A stretch of DNA of 64,000 bases. Source: Pseudomonas rustica (GTDB taxonomy: Bacteria; Pseudomonadota; Gammaproteobacteria; Pseudomonadales; Pseudomonadaceae). The notes below the pieces were generated by a model. The model did no database searches, was not told the origin of the DNA, and saw nothing but the letters and a program-made list of their open reading frames with translations. The translations under genes and the position numbers were made by a program. Each line of letters opens with the position of its first letter. Within the stretch, counting starts at the first letter, position 1. Of the stretch, positions 1-8,825 are shown one piece after another. Location of the stretch: assembly GCF_018336155.1 (NCBI RefSeq), contig NZ_JAGYHF010000004.1:248001-312000 (forward strand), given 5' to 3'.

Positions 1-6
1 TCCCCC

Positions 7-993
7 ATGAAACCGTTCTTCCCGTTCTTTCGAATCAAAACGCTGCTGGCTGCGAGCGCCATTCTCTTGAGCCTGCAACCGATTGCCCACGCCGCCGAGA
101 CCGCGCCGGCCGAAGTGCACCTCGACTATGCCTATTACTCGCCAGTCAGCCTGGTGCTTAAACATTTCGGCTTCCTCGAAAAAGCCTTGCCGCAAACCAA
201 AGTTAGCTGGGTGCTGAGTCAGGGCAGCAACCGATCACTGGAATACCTCAACAGCGGCGGCGTCGATTTCGCTTCCAGCGCTAGCCTCGCCGCGGTGCTG
301 AGCCGCGCCAATGGCAGCCCGATCAAATCGGTTTACGTGTACAGCCGTGCCGAATGGACAGCGTTGGTGGTGCGCAAAGACTCGCCGTACCAGAGCGTTG
401 CCGACCTCAAGGGCAAGAAAATCGCCGCCACCAAAGGCACCGATCCTTACCTGTTCACCTTGCGCAGCCTGCAACAGGCCGGGCTGAAAAAAGACGACGT
501 TGAACTGGTGCACCTGCAACACCCGGACGGTCGCACTGCACTGGAAAAAGGCGACGTCGACGCCTGGGCCGGCCTCGATCCGCACATGGCCGCCAGCCAG
601 GTTCAGGCCGGCTCGCGCTTGCTCTATCGCAACCCTTCCTTTAATAGCTATGGCGTGGTCAGCGTCACCGAGCAGTACGCCAAGGAGCATCCGCAAACCA
701 TCGACACCGTGATCAAAGCCTACGAGCAGGCGCGGGAATGGGCGCTGAAAAATCCTGATGAATTCGCCGCCCTCCTCGCCAAAGAATCCGGCCTGCCGCT
801 GGACGTGGCCAAACTGCAACTGTCGCGCACCGACCTGAGCAGCCCGCAACTGACCGCCAACGACGTCAGCGCCTCCAAGGCTGCCGCGCCGATTCTGGTG
901 TCGGAAGAACTGGTGCGCCGTGGCGTCAATGTCGATCAAGTTATCGATCAATTGCTCGACAGCGGTGTGCAGCAAGCCGTCGCCCGCCAGTAA
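7..993 (+). CDS. Sulfonate/nitrate/taurine-type ABC transporter substrate-binding protein
   Basis: This is a periplasmic solute-binding protein of the SsuA/TauA/NrtA family (NMT1-like fold), 328 residues, the usual length. Residues 1-29 form a signal peptide ending AHA before AETAPAEV. The mature part shows family features such as YYSPVSLVLKH near the start and the DLKGKKIAATKGTD segment. It probably captures an aliphatic sulfonate or similar organosulfur compound and passes it to the permease encoded 61 bp downstream. The start is the ATG at 7. Upstream sequence lies outside the window, so the rest of the operon (ATPase, monooxygenase) cannot be seen. Substrate identity is inferred from the family only. 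Confidence 0.85.
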   Translation: MKPFFPFFRIKTLLAASAILLSLQPIAHAAETAPAEVHLDYAYYSPVSLVLKHFGFLEKALPQTKVSWVLSQGSNRSLEYLNSGGVDFASSASLAAVLSRANGSPIKSVYVYSRAEWTALVVRKDSPYQSVADLKGKKIAATKGTDPYLFTLRSLQQAGLKKDDVELVHLQHPDGRTALEKGDVDAWAGLDPHMAASQVQAGSRLLYRNPSFNSYGVVSVTEQYAKEHPQTIDTVIKAYEQAREWALKNPDEFAALLAKESGLPLDVAKLQLSRTDLSSPQLTANDVSASKAAAPILVSEELVRRGVNVDQVIDQLLDSGVQQAVARQ

Positions 994-1054
994 CTGACCA
1001 GACTCACCACGAATCCGCGCCCGTCGCGGATTTGTCGTGAGCGGAGCCCTGATC

Positions 1055-1897
1055 ATGACCAGTCACAGCAAAGACCTGCCCGCGCCACTTGCTCTGTCGC
1101 GACGGCAGAAATCCGTTTCCAACCCGGCATGGCAGCGCCGTCTGAAAGGCCTCGCGTTGCCGTTGCTGATCATCGTCGTGCTGGAAATTATCGTACGCAT
1201 CGGCTGGCTGCCGTCCTACCAGATGCCGGCACCCAGTGAGATCGCCGTGACGCTTACCGACCTTGCCGAAGGTGCGCTGTGGAAACACATCGGCGCCAGC
1301 CTGATACGTGTGCTGCTGGGTTTTGCCATTGGTGCGAGCCTGGCGTTGGTGTTCGCCGCGTGGGTCGGTTTGAGCCGCGAAGCCGAGGCTTATCTGGAAC
1401 CGATGTTCGCCGCGTTGCGTTCGATTCCGAGTCTGGCCTGGGTGCCGCTTTTGCTGCTTTGGCTGGGCATCGACGAGACCTCGAAAATCGTCCTGATCGC
1501 CATCGGCGCGTTCTTCCCGGTCTACGTCAACGTAGTCGCGGCGATCCGCAATATCGACCGCAAACTGGTGGAAGTCGGGCGCATCTACGGTTTCAGTCGC
1601 TTGCAACTGGTGCGGCGAATTCTATTGCCCGCCGCCCTGCCCGGCCTGTTCACCGGGCTGCGCAGCGGCATGAGTCTGGCGTGGATGTTTCTTGTCGCTG
1701 CCGAACTGATCGCCGCAACCAAAGGCCTGGGTTATTTGCTCAGTGACGGCCGCGAAACCTCGCGTCCCGATATCGTGCTGGCGGCGATCATCGTGCTGGC
1801 CTTGCTTGGCAAACTCAGCGATGGCTTGCTCGCAGCGCTCGAACGTCGCTGCTTGAACTGGCGCGACACGTTCACCGGTCAGGGCGCCAAGGATTGA
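1055..1897 (+). CDS. ABC transporter permease, SsuC-like
   Basis: This 280-residue inner-membrane permease belongs to the BPD_transp_1 family, with about six hydrophobic segments after a basic N-terminus. The cytoplasmic EAA loop that contacts the ATPase is visible as EVGRIYGFSRLQLVRRILLP. I chose the ATG at 1055 because GGAG lies about 8 bases upstream; an in-frame GTG at 1037 is less well placed. It follows the binding protein in the same orientation and is its likely partner in sulfonate-type uptake. No ATPase gene follows, so the ATPase must be upstream of the window or elsewhere. Confidence 0.85.
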   Translation: MTSHSKDLPAPLALSRRQKSVSNPAWQRRLKGLALPLLIIVVLEIIVRIGWLPSYQMPAPSEIAVTLTDLAEGALWKHIGASLIRVLLGFAIGASLALVFAAWVGLSREAEAYLEPMFAALRSIPSLAWVPLLLLWLGIDETSKIVLIAIGAFFPVYVNVVAAIRNIDRKLVEVGRIYGFSRLQLVRRILLPAALPGLFTGLRSGMSLAWMFLVAAELIAATKGLGYLLSDGRETSRPDIVLAAIIVLALLGKLSDGLLAALERRCLNWRDTFTGQGAKD

Positions 1898-1944
1898 ATG
1901 ACCGTTAGCATCTAAGCTGAAAGCGTCCAACCGGAGGTTCAGCC

Positions 1945-2625
1945 ATGTGCGGAAGACTGTCGCAGTACCGGGGCATCCATGACTTTGTCGCGGTGCTGAG
2001 CATTCCCGACGCACTGATCAATCATGTCGGCGATGCCCCACTGGCGCATTACAACGCGGCGCCGACCACGTCGCTGGCGATTCTTCATCAACACGAACAG
2101 CAGATTTACGCCGATACCCTGCGCTGGGGCTGGCGCCCGCATTGGGCCAAGGATCGCGCCGCGCCGATCAATGCGCGGGTCGAGAAAGTCGCCCATGGGC
2201 CGTTCTTCCGGGCGATCTGGAAACAGCGCCTGATCGTGCCGGTCGACAACTGGTTTGAGTGGGTCGATGCCGAGGACAAAACCCGACAACCCTGGCTGAT
2301 TCGTCGGGCAGATCATGGGCCGGTTTTCTGTGCTGCCATCGGGCAATTTCCTACACCAGAAAAACCGGCGCGGGACGACGATGGTTTCGTGATCATCACC
2401 GCCGACAGTGCTGGCGGGATGATCGATATTCATGATCGCCGCCCCGTGGTATTCCGCGCTGATTTAGTGCGCGAATGGCTGGATCCGGCGACACCGGCTG
2501 AACGCGCTGAGCAAATGTTGCTGTTCGAAGGGGAAAGCAGTGAAGCGTTCGAATGGCACAAAGTCGGCAAAGCGGTGGGTAACGTACGCAATCAGGGGCC
2601 CAGCTTGATCATTCCGCAGCCCTAA
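1945..2625 (+). CDS. yedK: SRAP domain protein (YedK/HMCES family), abasic-site crosslinker
   Basis: This SOS-response-associated peptidase family protein has 226 residues. The family shields abasic sites in single-stranded DNA by forming a thiazolidine crosslink through Cys2, exposed after Met removal. The key residues are present: Cys2 in MCGRLSQY, Asn37 in HYNAAPTT, Glu105 in WFEW and His163 in IHDRRP, at nearly the same positions as in E. coli YedK. The ATG at 1945 is fixed by the need for Cys at position 2 and is preceded by CGGAGG. It stands alone, 47 bp after the permease, and is followed by a REPIN. Confidence 0.93.
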   Translation: MCGRLSQYRGIHDFVAVLSIPDALINHVGDAPLAHYNAAPTTSLAILHQHEQQIYADTLRWGWRPHWAKDRAAPINARVEKVAHGPFFRAIWKQRLIVPVDNWFEWVDAEDKTRQPWLIRRADHGPVFCAAIGQFPTPEKPARDDDGFVIITADSAGGMIDIHDRRPVVFRADLVREWLDPATPAERAEQMLLFEGESSEAFEWHKVGKAVGNVRNQGPSLIIPQP

Positions 2626-2654
2626 ACATCCCTCAACGTCGTACGTCTAACGAA

Positions 2655-2739
2655 TGTAGGAGCTGCCGAAGGCTGCGATCTTTTGATCTTGTTTTTTACA
2701 ATCAACATCAAAAGATCGCAGCCTTCGGCAGCTCCTACA
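2655..2739. repeat. REPIN (GTAGGAGCTGCCGAAGGCTGCGATC type)
   Basis: Two inverted copies of the TGTAGGAGCTGCCGAAGGCT type REP, each continuing into GCGATCTTTTGATC, are separated by a short AT-rich loop. The transcript would fold into a long hairpin just after the SRAP gene. Confidence 0.9.
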
Positions 2740-2886
2740 GGTGACTCCGTATCTTTACAAAGGCTGTTTCATGCTTGAGACAGGCTCTGTAAAACAGTCG
2801 TTTGAGCGAACTAACCGCTTGTCTGACATTTCGATCGTCATACATACATTTTCCAGCGCTAAAGCTAGCATGCGCGCCGCCTTCCG

Positions 2887-2916
2887 ATTGGTATACCAAT
2901 TGACCAAAGAGTCAAT
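2887..2916. promoter_or_regulatory. Candidate operator: two adjacent palindromes
   Basis: ATTGGTATACCAAT (2887-2900) is a perfect 14-bp palindrome. It runs directly into a second dyad, ATTGAC-CAAAGA-GTCAAT. TTGGTATACCAA resembles operators of GntR/FadR-subfamily repressors. It lies upstream of the small gene at 3021 and downstream of the REPIN. No GntR gene is in the neighbourhood, so any regulator would act from elsewhere. Confidence 0.45.
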
Positions 2917-3020
2917 AAATCAGGAATCCACTAAAACATTTACAAGCCTTGCAGAGAAATAAGTTGCGCGACGATTTTGCAATCAAACAGGTCGGTGGCC
3001 TGGAGTGTGTCTATCTGTCG

Positions 3021-3236
3021 ATGACAGAACGCTTTGAACTCGACTGTTTTATCGGCCACTACATCAAGACCCGAAACCTGCGTGATGTCCCGAATATTGA
3101 TCGCATCCTGCGCACCACCCTCGAAGGGTATCCCGGCCACCCGCCGGTGATGGTCAACGAGCTCAATGCCTGGATCGACCGAACCTTGGGCTATCGGGCC
3201 TCACACCCCGATTTCACGCAGTTGGAAGATCTGTAA
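3021..3236 (+). CDS. Small protein of unknown function
   Basis: I do not recognise this family. From the ATG at 3021 it encodes 71 residues, MTERFELDCFIGHYIK onward, soluble, with a PGHPP segment followed by MVNELNAWIDRTLGY. The frame stays open upstream to a TTG at 2949 (95 residues), with another TTG at 2964. No start has a convincing ribosome site. It is followed 8 bp later by a strong rho-independent terminator, and two palindromes lie upstream, so it looks like a genuine single-gene unit. Confidence 0.6.
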   Translation: MTERFELDCFIGHYIKTRNLRDVPNIDRILRTTLEGYPGHPPVMVNELNAWIDRTLGYRASHPDFTQLEDL

Positions 3237-3243
3237 AACCACG

Positions 3244-3275
3244 AAAAAGCCCCTTGAATCAAGGGGCTTTTTTTT
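3244..3275. terminator. Bidirectional rho-independent terminator
   Basis: AAGCCCCTTGAATCAAGGGGCTT with an A-run before and a T-run after. It can terminate the small gene at 3021 (plus) and the convergent minus-strand gene that ends at 3279. Confidence 0.92.
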
Positions 3276-3278
3276 GGA

Positions 3279-3425
3279 TCAAAATTTGCGGTCAGGATCC
3301 GACAAGTCCCTGCCTTCATCGCGTTTCCACGTTTGTTCCTTGTGTTTCTCGCGCTCGATCTCTTCTTCGGTCGGTTCGTCTGTGTCTTCTTCATCCCGTT
3401 GTGGATGTTCTTGCTCAGTCGCCAT
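3279..3425 (-). CDS. Small highly charged protein, 48 residues
   Basis: This short gene starts with ATG at 3425, preceded by a strong GGAGGTGGGC ribosome site, and ends 3 bases from the terminator at 3244-3275. The product has 48 residues beginning MATEQEHPQRDEEDTDEPTE. It is rich in Glu and Asp in the first half and Lys and Arg in the second, with no hydrophobic stretch, so it is probably disordered or helical. The good ribosome site and the terminator right at its 3' end argue that it is real. It lies 63 bp downstream of azlD in the same direction. Function unknown. Confidence 0.65.
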   Translation of the reverse strand: MATEQEHPQRDEEDTDEPTEEEIEREKHKEQTWKRDEGRDLSDPDRKF

Positions 3426-3488
3426 GCCCACCTCCTGTCACAAGTAAACGGTCATCCTTACAGCGTAGAACAGATTCGCTCAGGCAAC

Positions 3489-3803
3489 TTACAACCACCA
3501 ACGCAACAAAAAGAAGAACGCCATGCTTAACAACATGCTGAGCAACGTGTTGCGTGTGGCTAGAACAAGGCCAATAGCCACCAATGAACTAAGCAGGTAA
3601 GGATTGTCCCACTGCAGATTCAATTGTTTGTCCGGCATGAATACGATTGGCCCGCAGATCGCGGTGAGCATTCCCGGTACGGCAAAACCGAGAAACTGCC
3701 GCGCGTTGCTGCTCAGGCGCACCGGCAAACGCGGCTCGAGAAACACGTAACGGTTGAGGAACACCAGAATCCCCATGCCGAAAATCACTGCCCAAACCAT
3801 CAT
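3489..3803 (-). CDS. azlD: Branched-chain amino acid exporter small subunit, AzlD family
   Basis: This 104-residue membrane protein of the AzlD family has four hydrophobic segments: FGMGILVFLNRYVF, the FAVPGMLTAI region, YLLSSLVAIGLVLA and a C-terminal one ending FFFLLRWWL. It pairs with AzlC, encoded just upstream, to export branched-chain amino acids or analogues. The ATG at 3803 overlaps the azlC stop as ATGA, indicating translational coupling. The frame is open further upstream but that part lies inside azlC. Confidence 0.85.
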   Translation of the reverse strand: MMVWAVIFGMGILVFLNRYVFLEPRLPVRLSSNARQFLGFAVPGMLTAICGPIVFMPDKQLNLQWDNPYLLSSLVAIGLVLATRNTLLSMLLSMAFFFLLRWWL

Positions 3804-4498
3804 GTGCGCTCCCGATACAGCTTGTTGCAGATAAATCCTGCGGTCATTCCCGCCAGCCCCGACAACACCAGCGCCGAGCCCCACTGCCAATAACTGAACA
3901 GCACCGAACAAAACAGCGAAACCGCTACGCACACCACCGTCGGCACGTTGCGCACCACCGGTGTGATCAGGGCGATGAAAGTGGCTGCAATCGAGAAGTC
4001 CAGGCCCAAATGTTCAAGCCCCGGAATGCTGCTGCCGAGGACGATGCCGGCCAGCGTGAACAGATTCCAAGCGATATAGAACGTCAGGCCGACGCCCAAC
4101 GCATACCAGCGATTGAACTGCTGGCGATCGTGTTGACTGGTCAAGGCAAACAGCTCATCGGTGAGCAAAAAACCCAGGCCGATCCGCCAGCGTCCCGGTA
4201 ACGGCGAAATCACCGAACGCATGCTCATGCCGTAAAGCAAATGCTGTGAGGTCAGCAAAACCGTGGTCAGCAGAATCGAGAAAATCCCCGCGCCGCCCTT
4301 GAGCATGCCAATCGCCACCAGTTGCGCGGCACCGGCAAACACAATGCTCGACAAGCCCTGCCCTTGCAGCGGCGTGAGATTGGCTTCGATCGCCATGGAG
4401 CCGGCCAGTAGCCCCCAAGGCGCCGTTGCCAGTGATAACGGCATGATCGCCGCAGCGCCGCGAAGAAACGCACTGCGCGGTAAAAGTGAGTCAGACAT
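3800..4498 (-). CDS. azlC: Branched-chain amino acid exporter large subunit, AzlC family
   Basis: This 232-residue polytopic protein of the AzlC family carries the family segments SLATAPWGLLAGSMA and SIVFAGAAQLVAIGML near the N-terminus. With AzlD it forms an inner-membrane exporter. The start is the ATG at 4498 (MSDSLLPRSAFLRG), preceded by GAAGGGCG. A longer open frame to 4564 has no good start. The gene is divergent from the diguanylate cyclase gene. Confidence 0.85.
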   Translation of the reverse strand: MSDSLLPRSAFLRGAAAIMPLSLATAPWGLLAGSMAIEANLTPLQGQGLSSIVFAGAAQLVAIGMLKGGAGIFSILLTTVLLTSQHLLYGMSMRSVISPLPGRWRIGLGFLLTDELFALTSQHDRQQFNRWYALGVGLTFYIAWNLFTLAGIVLGSSIPGLEHLGLDFSIAATFIALITPVVRNVPTVVCVAVSLFCSVLFSYWQWGSALVLSGLAGMTAGFICNKLYRERT

Positions 4499-4641
4499 AA
4501 CGCCCTTCAACCAGAGAAACGGCCGAAGACTGTGCCAGCAAACGCTGCTTTTTGGCTTGAACAATCTTGCGCACTTGTGGGAAATCGGCCCGACTCAGCC
4601 GTTCATCGGCCAACTGCTTGCAACGACTCCATGCTAGCAAC

Positions 4642-5628
4642 ATGCTGGCGCTGGATTTTTCCGTTGAAGACTTTTCCGAGACCGTGCCCGCCATGACCGC
4701 CATCGACAGCGACGTGTACAAGACCCTGCTGGAATCGACCAAAGCCATTCCGTGGCGAATCGACTGGGCAACCATGACCTTCAGCTACATCGGCCCGCAG
4801 ATCGAAACCCTGCTCGGCTGGCAGCAGAACAGTTGGGTCGGGGTCAACGACTGGGTCGAACGCATGCACCCGGACGATCGCGATTACGTGGTGGAATTCT
4901 GTGTTTCGCAGTCACGCGCCGGCGTCGATCACGAAGCCGATTACCGTGCGTTGACCAGCACCGGCGAATACGTGTGGATCCGCGATGTCGTGCACGTGGT
5001 GCGCAAGGACGGTGAAGTCGAGGCGCTGGTAGGGTTCATGTTCGACATCAGCGAGCGCAAAAAAACCGAAGAACACCTGATCCGCCTGCAAAAGCAATTG
5101 GAGGAATATTCGTTTCAGGACGGGCTCACCGGGATCGCCAATCGGCGCATGTTCGATACCGTGCTCGAACGCGAATGGGCCACCGCGCAACGCAGTGGTT
5201 TGCCGCTGTCGTTGCTGATCCTCGATATCGATTATTTCAAGCAGTACAACGACCATTACGGCCACATCAAGGGCGACGAATGCCTGCGTCAGGTCGCGAA
5301 GACGTTATCGCTGGCAGCCAATCGGCCACGGGACTTTATTGCGCGGATTGGCGGCGAAGAGTTTGTCTGGTTGCTGCCGGAAACCGATGCGGAGTCGGCG
5401 CGCCTGGTGGCGCACAAATGCCTGCACCTGATCCGCCAGCAGCAGATCGCTCATGAGCATTCGGCGGTGTCGCCGCTGGTCACGTTGAGCTTGGGCGTCG
5501 GCACTACACAGGCCGCCGTCGGTAGTGATCCGCTGCACTTCGTCGAACAGGTCGACAAGTTGCTGTATCAGGCCAAACACAACGGACGGATGCGCGCCGA
5601 ATTCGCCGATTTTCGCACTGACGTGTAA
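4642..5628 (+). CDS. PAS-GGDEF diguanylate cyclase
   Basis: From the ATG at 4642 the protein has 328 residues; ATG 4693 (MTAIDSDVY) is an equally possible start, and neither has a strong ribosome site. A PAS/PAC module (WRIDWATMTFSYIGPQIETL to VGFMFDISERKKTEE) is followed by a short coiled linker and a GGDEF domain (DGLTGIANRRMFD onward). The active site reads GGEEF, which is catalytically competent. An intact RxxD product-inhibition site (RPRD) lies exactly five residues before it. It should make cyclic di-GMP with feedback inhibition. There is no EAL domain and no membrane segment. Confidence 0.9.
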   Translation: MLALDFSVEDFSETVPAMTAIDSDVYKTLLESTKAIPWRIDWATMTFSYIGPQIETLLGWQQNSWVGVNDWVERMHPDDRDYVVEFCVSQSRAGVDHEADYRALTSTGEYVWIRDVVHVVRKDGEVEALVGFMFDISERKKTEEHLIRLQKQLEEYSFQDGLTGIANRRMFDTVLEREWATAQRSGLPLSLLILDIDYFKQYNDHYGHIKGDECLRQVAKTLSLAANRPRDFIARIGGEEFVWLLPETDAESARLVAHKCLHLIRQQQIAHEHSAVSPLVTLSLGVGTTQAAVGSDPLHFVEQVDKLLYQAKHNGRMRAEFADFRTDV

Positions 5629-5680
5629 GCACCCGAGCGGCGTAAGATAACGCCATTCGCAACCACGTCAGGGAGACGAC

Positions 5681-6061
5681 ATGCTCTACCGAATCGCAGC
5701 CGACGGGCTGGTGCTATTTCATTTGTGCTTTATTTTGTTCGTGCTGTTTGGCGGGTTGCTGGTGCTCAAGTGGCCACGAGTGATGTGGCTGCATTTGCCA
5801 GCGGCGGCCTGGGGCGTGGCGGTCGAGGTATTGCACCTGACCTGCCCGCTGACCTACTGGGAAAAACTGATGCGCCACGCCGCCGGGCAGACCGAATACG
5901 CCGGCGGTTTCATCGAGCACTATGTCTGGCCGATCATCTACCCCGCAGGGCTCACTCCACAGATTCAACTGGCGCTGGGCAGCGTGGTGCTGGCGGTCAA
6001 TCTGTTGGTCTACGGTCGCCTGTTCCGCGCATGGAAACTGCGCAGCAAGCAGGCGCTTTAA
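5681..6061 (+). CDS. DUF2784 membrane protein
   Basis: The 126-residue product begins MLYRIAADGLVLFHLCFILF and has three to four transmembrane segments, with the DUF2784 pattern LHLTCPLTYWEKLMR between them. A GGGAGACG ribosome site precedes the ATG. Function is unknown for the family. Its stop overlaps the 3' end of the convergent DUF3087 gene by four bases. Confidence 0.8.
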   Translation: MLYRIAADGLVLFHLCFILFVLFGGLLVLKWPRVMWLHLPAAAWGVAVEVLHLTCPLTYWEKLMRHAAGQTEYAGGFIEHYVWPIIYPAGLTPQIQLALGSVVLAVNLLVYGRLFRAWKLRSKQAL

Positions 6062-6585
6062 CGCGACGCTTGCTTCAGGTTTTCCAGCCAGGCCGGATCC
6101 AGCCGCGTCTGCTCGGTATCGAGCCCCAGCGTGTGCATCCGCTCTTTATGCGTTTCGACTTGCCGCCACAGTTGCCCATGATCGCTGGAGTTGCCGTCCA
6201 ATTCATGCATCTGCGTCAGCCCCAGATGATAGAAGCGCAGCACTTTCATCGCCGTCGGATCGTTCTTCTCCACCGCCGCTGTCACCTGATGCATCACATT
6301 GGTGATGCTCATCAGGCTGCGCTTGAGCCGCCAGCTGTACACCGCCGGGGCCATCCAGCTCTGATTCCAGAAGCGCCCGCGCAACAGGGCCGCCGTCAGC
6401 AGAAACGCCAGAAACACCCCGCCCACGTTAAACCGCAGGTTATCGCCGCCGGGCTCACCGAACAGCGCGACTGCCACGCTGGAAAACAACATCGCCAGCA
6501 CCAGGAACAGCACGGCGATAATGATCGTGCTGCGCCGGGTCTGCTGGCGAAAGGTAGCGGCGTCCATCGGCTGAATCTCGAACAT
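6058..6585 (-). CDS. DUF3087 membrane protein
   Basis: The product has 175 residues from the ATG at 6585; a GTG at 6588 would add one. AGGAAG precedes it by about 9 bases. Two transmembrane helices (TIIIAVLFLVLAMLFSSVAV and [17 protein letters not shown]) are followed by a soluble C-terminal region with WRLKRSLMSITNVMHQV and a helical tail. This matches DUF3087, common in Pseudomonas and of unknown role. Confidence 0.8.
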   Translation of the reverse strand: MFEIQPMDAATFRQQTRRSTIIIAVLFLVLAMLFSSVAVALFGEPGGDNLRFNVGGVFLAFLLTAALLRGRFWNQSWMAPAVYSWRLKRSLMSITNVMHQVTAAVEKNDPTAMKVLRFYHLGLTQMHELDGNSSDHGQLWRQVETHKERMHTLGLDTEQTRLDPAWLENLKQASR

Positions 6586-6808
6586 CACAAATGACTTCCT
6601 TGAGCGACAAAAGGGGCAAACAAAAAAACTCGCCGGCGCATTATCGCCTCCACGAGGGATTTAGCTATGCTGGGGCTCCTTTTCATCTTTTCAGCGTCCA
6701 ACGGGAACATGGCGGTACAGCGCAGATCGTGCCATCTTCATTCATGGATACACACTATTCGGATGCCATCGCCTAGTCTTGAGATGACATCGTTTTAAGG
6801 ATCATTGC

Positions 6809-8182
6809 ATGACCCAACGACACGTAATCAATGCCTCGGTCAGCCCGAAAGGCAGCCTGGAAACCCTTTCTCAACGTGAAGTTCAGCAACTGAGCGAAGC
6901 CGGATCCGGCAGCACCTATACCCTCTTCCGCCAGTGCGCCCTGGCCATCCTCAACACCGGCGCCCATGTCGATAACGCCAAGACCATCCTCGAAGCCTAC
7001 AAGGACTTCGAAATCCGCATTCACCAACAGGATCGCGGTGTGCGCCTGGAGCTGCTGAACGCTCCGGCCGACGCCTTCGTCGACGGCGAGATGATCGCCA
7101 GCACCCGTGAAATGCTCTTCAGCGCCCTGCGCGACATTGTCTACACCGAAAACGAACTCGACAGCCAGCGCATCGACCTGACCACCTCGCAAGGCATCAG
7201 CGACTACGTTTTCCACCTGCTGCGCAACGCGCGCACCCTGCGCCCGGGCGTCGAGCCGAAAATCGTGGTGTGCTGGGGCGGCCACTCGATCAACACCGAA
7301 GAATACAAATACACCAAGAAGGTCGGCCACGAACTGGGCCTGCGCAGCCTTGATATCTGCACCGGTTGCGGCCCCGGCGTGATGAAAGGCCCGATGAAAG
7401 GCGCGACGATTGCCCACGCCAAACAGCGTATTCATGGTGGCCGCTACCTTGGTTTGACCGAACCGGGCATCATCGCCGCCGAAGCGCCAAATCCGATCGT
7501 CAACGAACTGGTGATCCTGCCGGACATCGAAAAACGTCTGGAAGCGTTCGTCCGTGTTGGCCACGGCATCATCATCTTCCCGGGCGGCGCTGGTACGGCG
7601 GAAGAATTCCTCTACCTGCTCGGCATTCTGATGCACCCGGACAACCAAGGCCTGCCCTTCCCGGTGATTCTCACCGGGCCGAAACACGCCGCACCGTATC
7701 TGGAGCAGCTCGACGCCTTCGTTATCGCAACCCTTGGCGAAGCGGCCAAGCAGCACTACGAAATCATCATCGACGACCCGGCCGAAGTCGCGCGGCAGAT
7801 GACGCAAGGCTTGAAAGCGGTGAAGCAGTTCCGTCGCGAGCGCAACGACGCGTTCCACTTCAACTGGCTACTGAAGATTGACGAGGGCTTCCAGCGTCCG
7901 TTCGATCCGACCCACGAAAACATGGCGAATCTGAAACTGCACCGCGACCAGCCACCGCATGAACTGGCGGCGAACCTGCGTCGGGCGTTTTCGGGGATTG
8001 TGGCGGGGAACGTCAAGGATAAGGGCATTCGTTTGATCGAAGAACACGGGCCGTATCAGATCCGTGGTGACGCGGCGATCATGCAACCACTCGACGCACT
8101 GCTCAAAGCCTTCGTCGCCCAGCACCGGATGAAACTGCCGGGCGGCGCGGCGTATGTGCCGTGTTATCGCGTGGTGGCGTAA
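6809..8182 (+). CDS. ppnN: Pyrimidine/purine nucleotide 5'-monophosphate nucleosidase PpnN
   Basis: This 457-residue protein is a long member of the LOG (lysine decarboxylase-like) family, close to the length of E. coli PpnN (YgdH, 454). The N-terminal domain begins MTQRHVINASVSPKGSLETL. The central LOG domain carries CTGCGPGVMKGPMKGA and the PGGAGTAEE signature. The C-terminal part (from about residue 340) is typical of PpnN only. PpnN hydrolyses nucleoside monophosphates to base and ribose-5-phosphate and responds to (p)ppGpp in E. coli. An AAGGATC ribosome site precedes the ATG. Monocistronic. Confidence 0.93.
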   Translation: MTQRHVINASVSPKGSLETLSQREVQQLSEAGSGSTYTLFRQCALAILNTGAHVDNAKTILEAYKDFEIRIHQQDRGVRLELLNAPADAFVDGEMIASTREMLFSALRDIVYTENELDSQRIDLTTSQGISDYVFHLLRNARTLRPGVEPKIVVCWGGHSINTEEYKYTKKVGHELGLRSLDICTGCGPGVMKGPMKGATIAHAKQRIHGGRYLGLTEPGIIAAEAPNPIVNELVILPDIEKRLEAFVRVGHGIIIFPGGAGTAEEFLYLLGILMHPDNQGLPFPVILTGPKHAAPYLEQLDAFVIATLGEAAKQHYEIIIDDPAEVARQMTQGLKAVKQFRRERNDAFHFNWLLKIDEGFQRPFDPTHENMANLKLHRDQPPHELAANLRRAFSGIVAGNVKDKGIRLIEEHGPYQIRGDAAIMQPLDALLKAFVAQHRMKLPGGAAYVPCYRVVA

Positions 8183-8207
8183 CCCTCCCCCGCCACCGCT
8201 AAATACA

Positions 8208-8345
8208 TGTAGGAGTGAGCCTGCTCGCGATAGCGGTCGATCATTCAACTACGGTTTTGAAGCGGACGGCCCCTTCGCGAGCAAGCCCGCTCCCACATTT
8301 TGAAATGCATTCCAAGTGTGGGAGCGGGATTGCTCGCGAAGAGGT
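8208..8345. repeat. REPIN plus one extra REP
   Basis: TGTAGGAGTGAGCCTGCTCGCGAT and an inverted GCGAGCAAGCCCGCTCCCACA form a REPIN at 8208-8297. A further GTGGGAGCGGGATTGCTCGC copy follows at 8317-8345. Confidence 0.88.
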
Positions 8346-8359
8346 CAGCGCAAACACCC

Positions 8360-8605
8360 TCAACCCAACAGCCGTATCGCCAAAGCCTTCGCCTGCAACG
8401 CCACATCCGTCACCGCCGTACTCTCCCACCACATCCCCCGCAACGGCGGGCCCATCGCAAACAGTCGACTGGCCATACACGCCACCCGCAATCCCCAACG
8501 CCAAAGGTCCCGGCTTCACGATTGCTGCGGCAATGGTCGCGGCACACGCTGCCAGTCGTACTCAATGCCACTGGAATTAATCAACGCCACACTTTGAACC
8601 ACACA
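8360..8605 (-). pseudogene. Decayed 3' fragment of the FAD/NAD(P) oxidoreductase gene
   Basis: Read on the minus strand, this segment matches the C-terminal 85 or so residues of the intact gene at 9292-10683. It contains ALINSSGIEYDW, PGPLALGIA and then RLFAMGPPLRGMWWEST, and ends with a stop at 8360. A deletion of about 26 bases after LGIA shifts the frame, and a smaller gap precedes PGPLA, so it cannot be translated as one protein. There is no N-terminal part. It is a partial, degraded direct repeat of the neighbouring gene. Confidence 0.88.
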
Positions 8606-8825
8606 GGTTCAGCCTTGCCTCGTCGACTCACCGTGCAACTGCTCAACCAACCGCGCACCAAGGTGGGAGCAATGGCAGTCTTCCAACTGACCGAATCAAG
8701 ACTTCCATGGGCATCCAGCGACTTAATGCTGGCTGCCCTTGGTTGATCTTAGCGAATGGCTCTGGACATATTCATGAACATTCTCAGCGTTATGTTTGAC
8801 CCAAGTGCATGCGCTACGCTACCGA

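Noticed and set aside
2741..2962. 73-codon plus-strand frame (MTPYLYKGCFMLETGS onward)
   Set aside because: It starts at the REPIN edge, has no ribosome site and overlaps the operator-like palindromes before the next gene.
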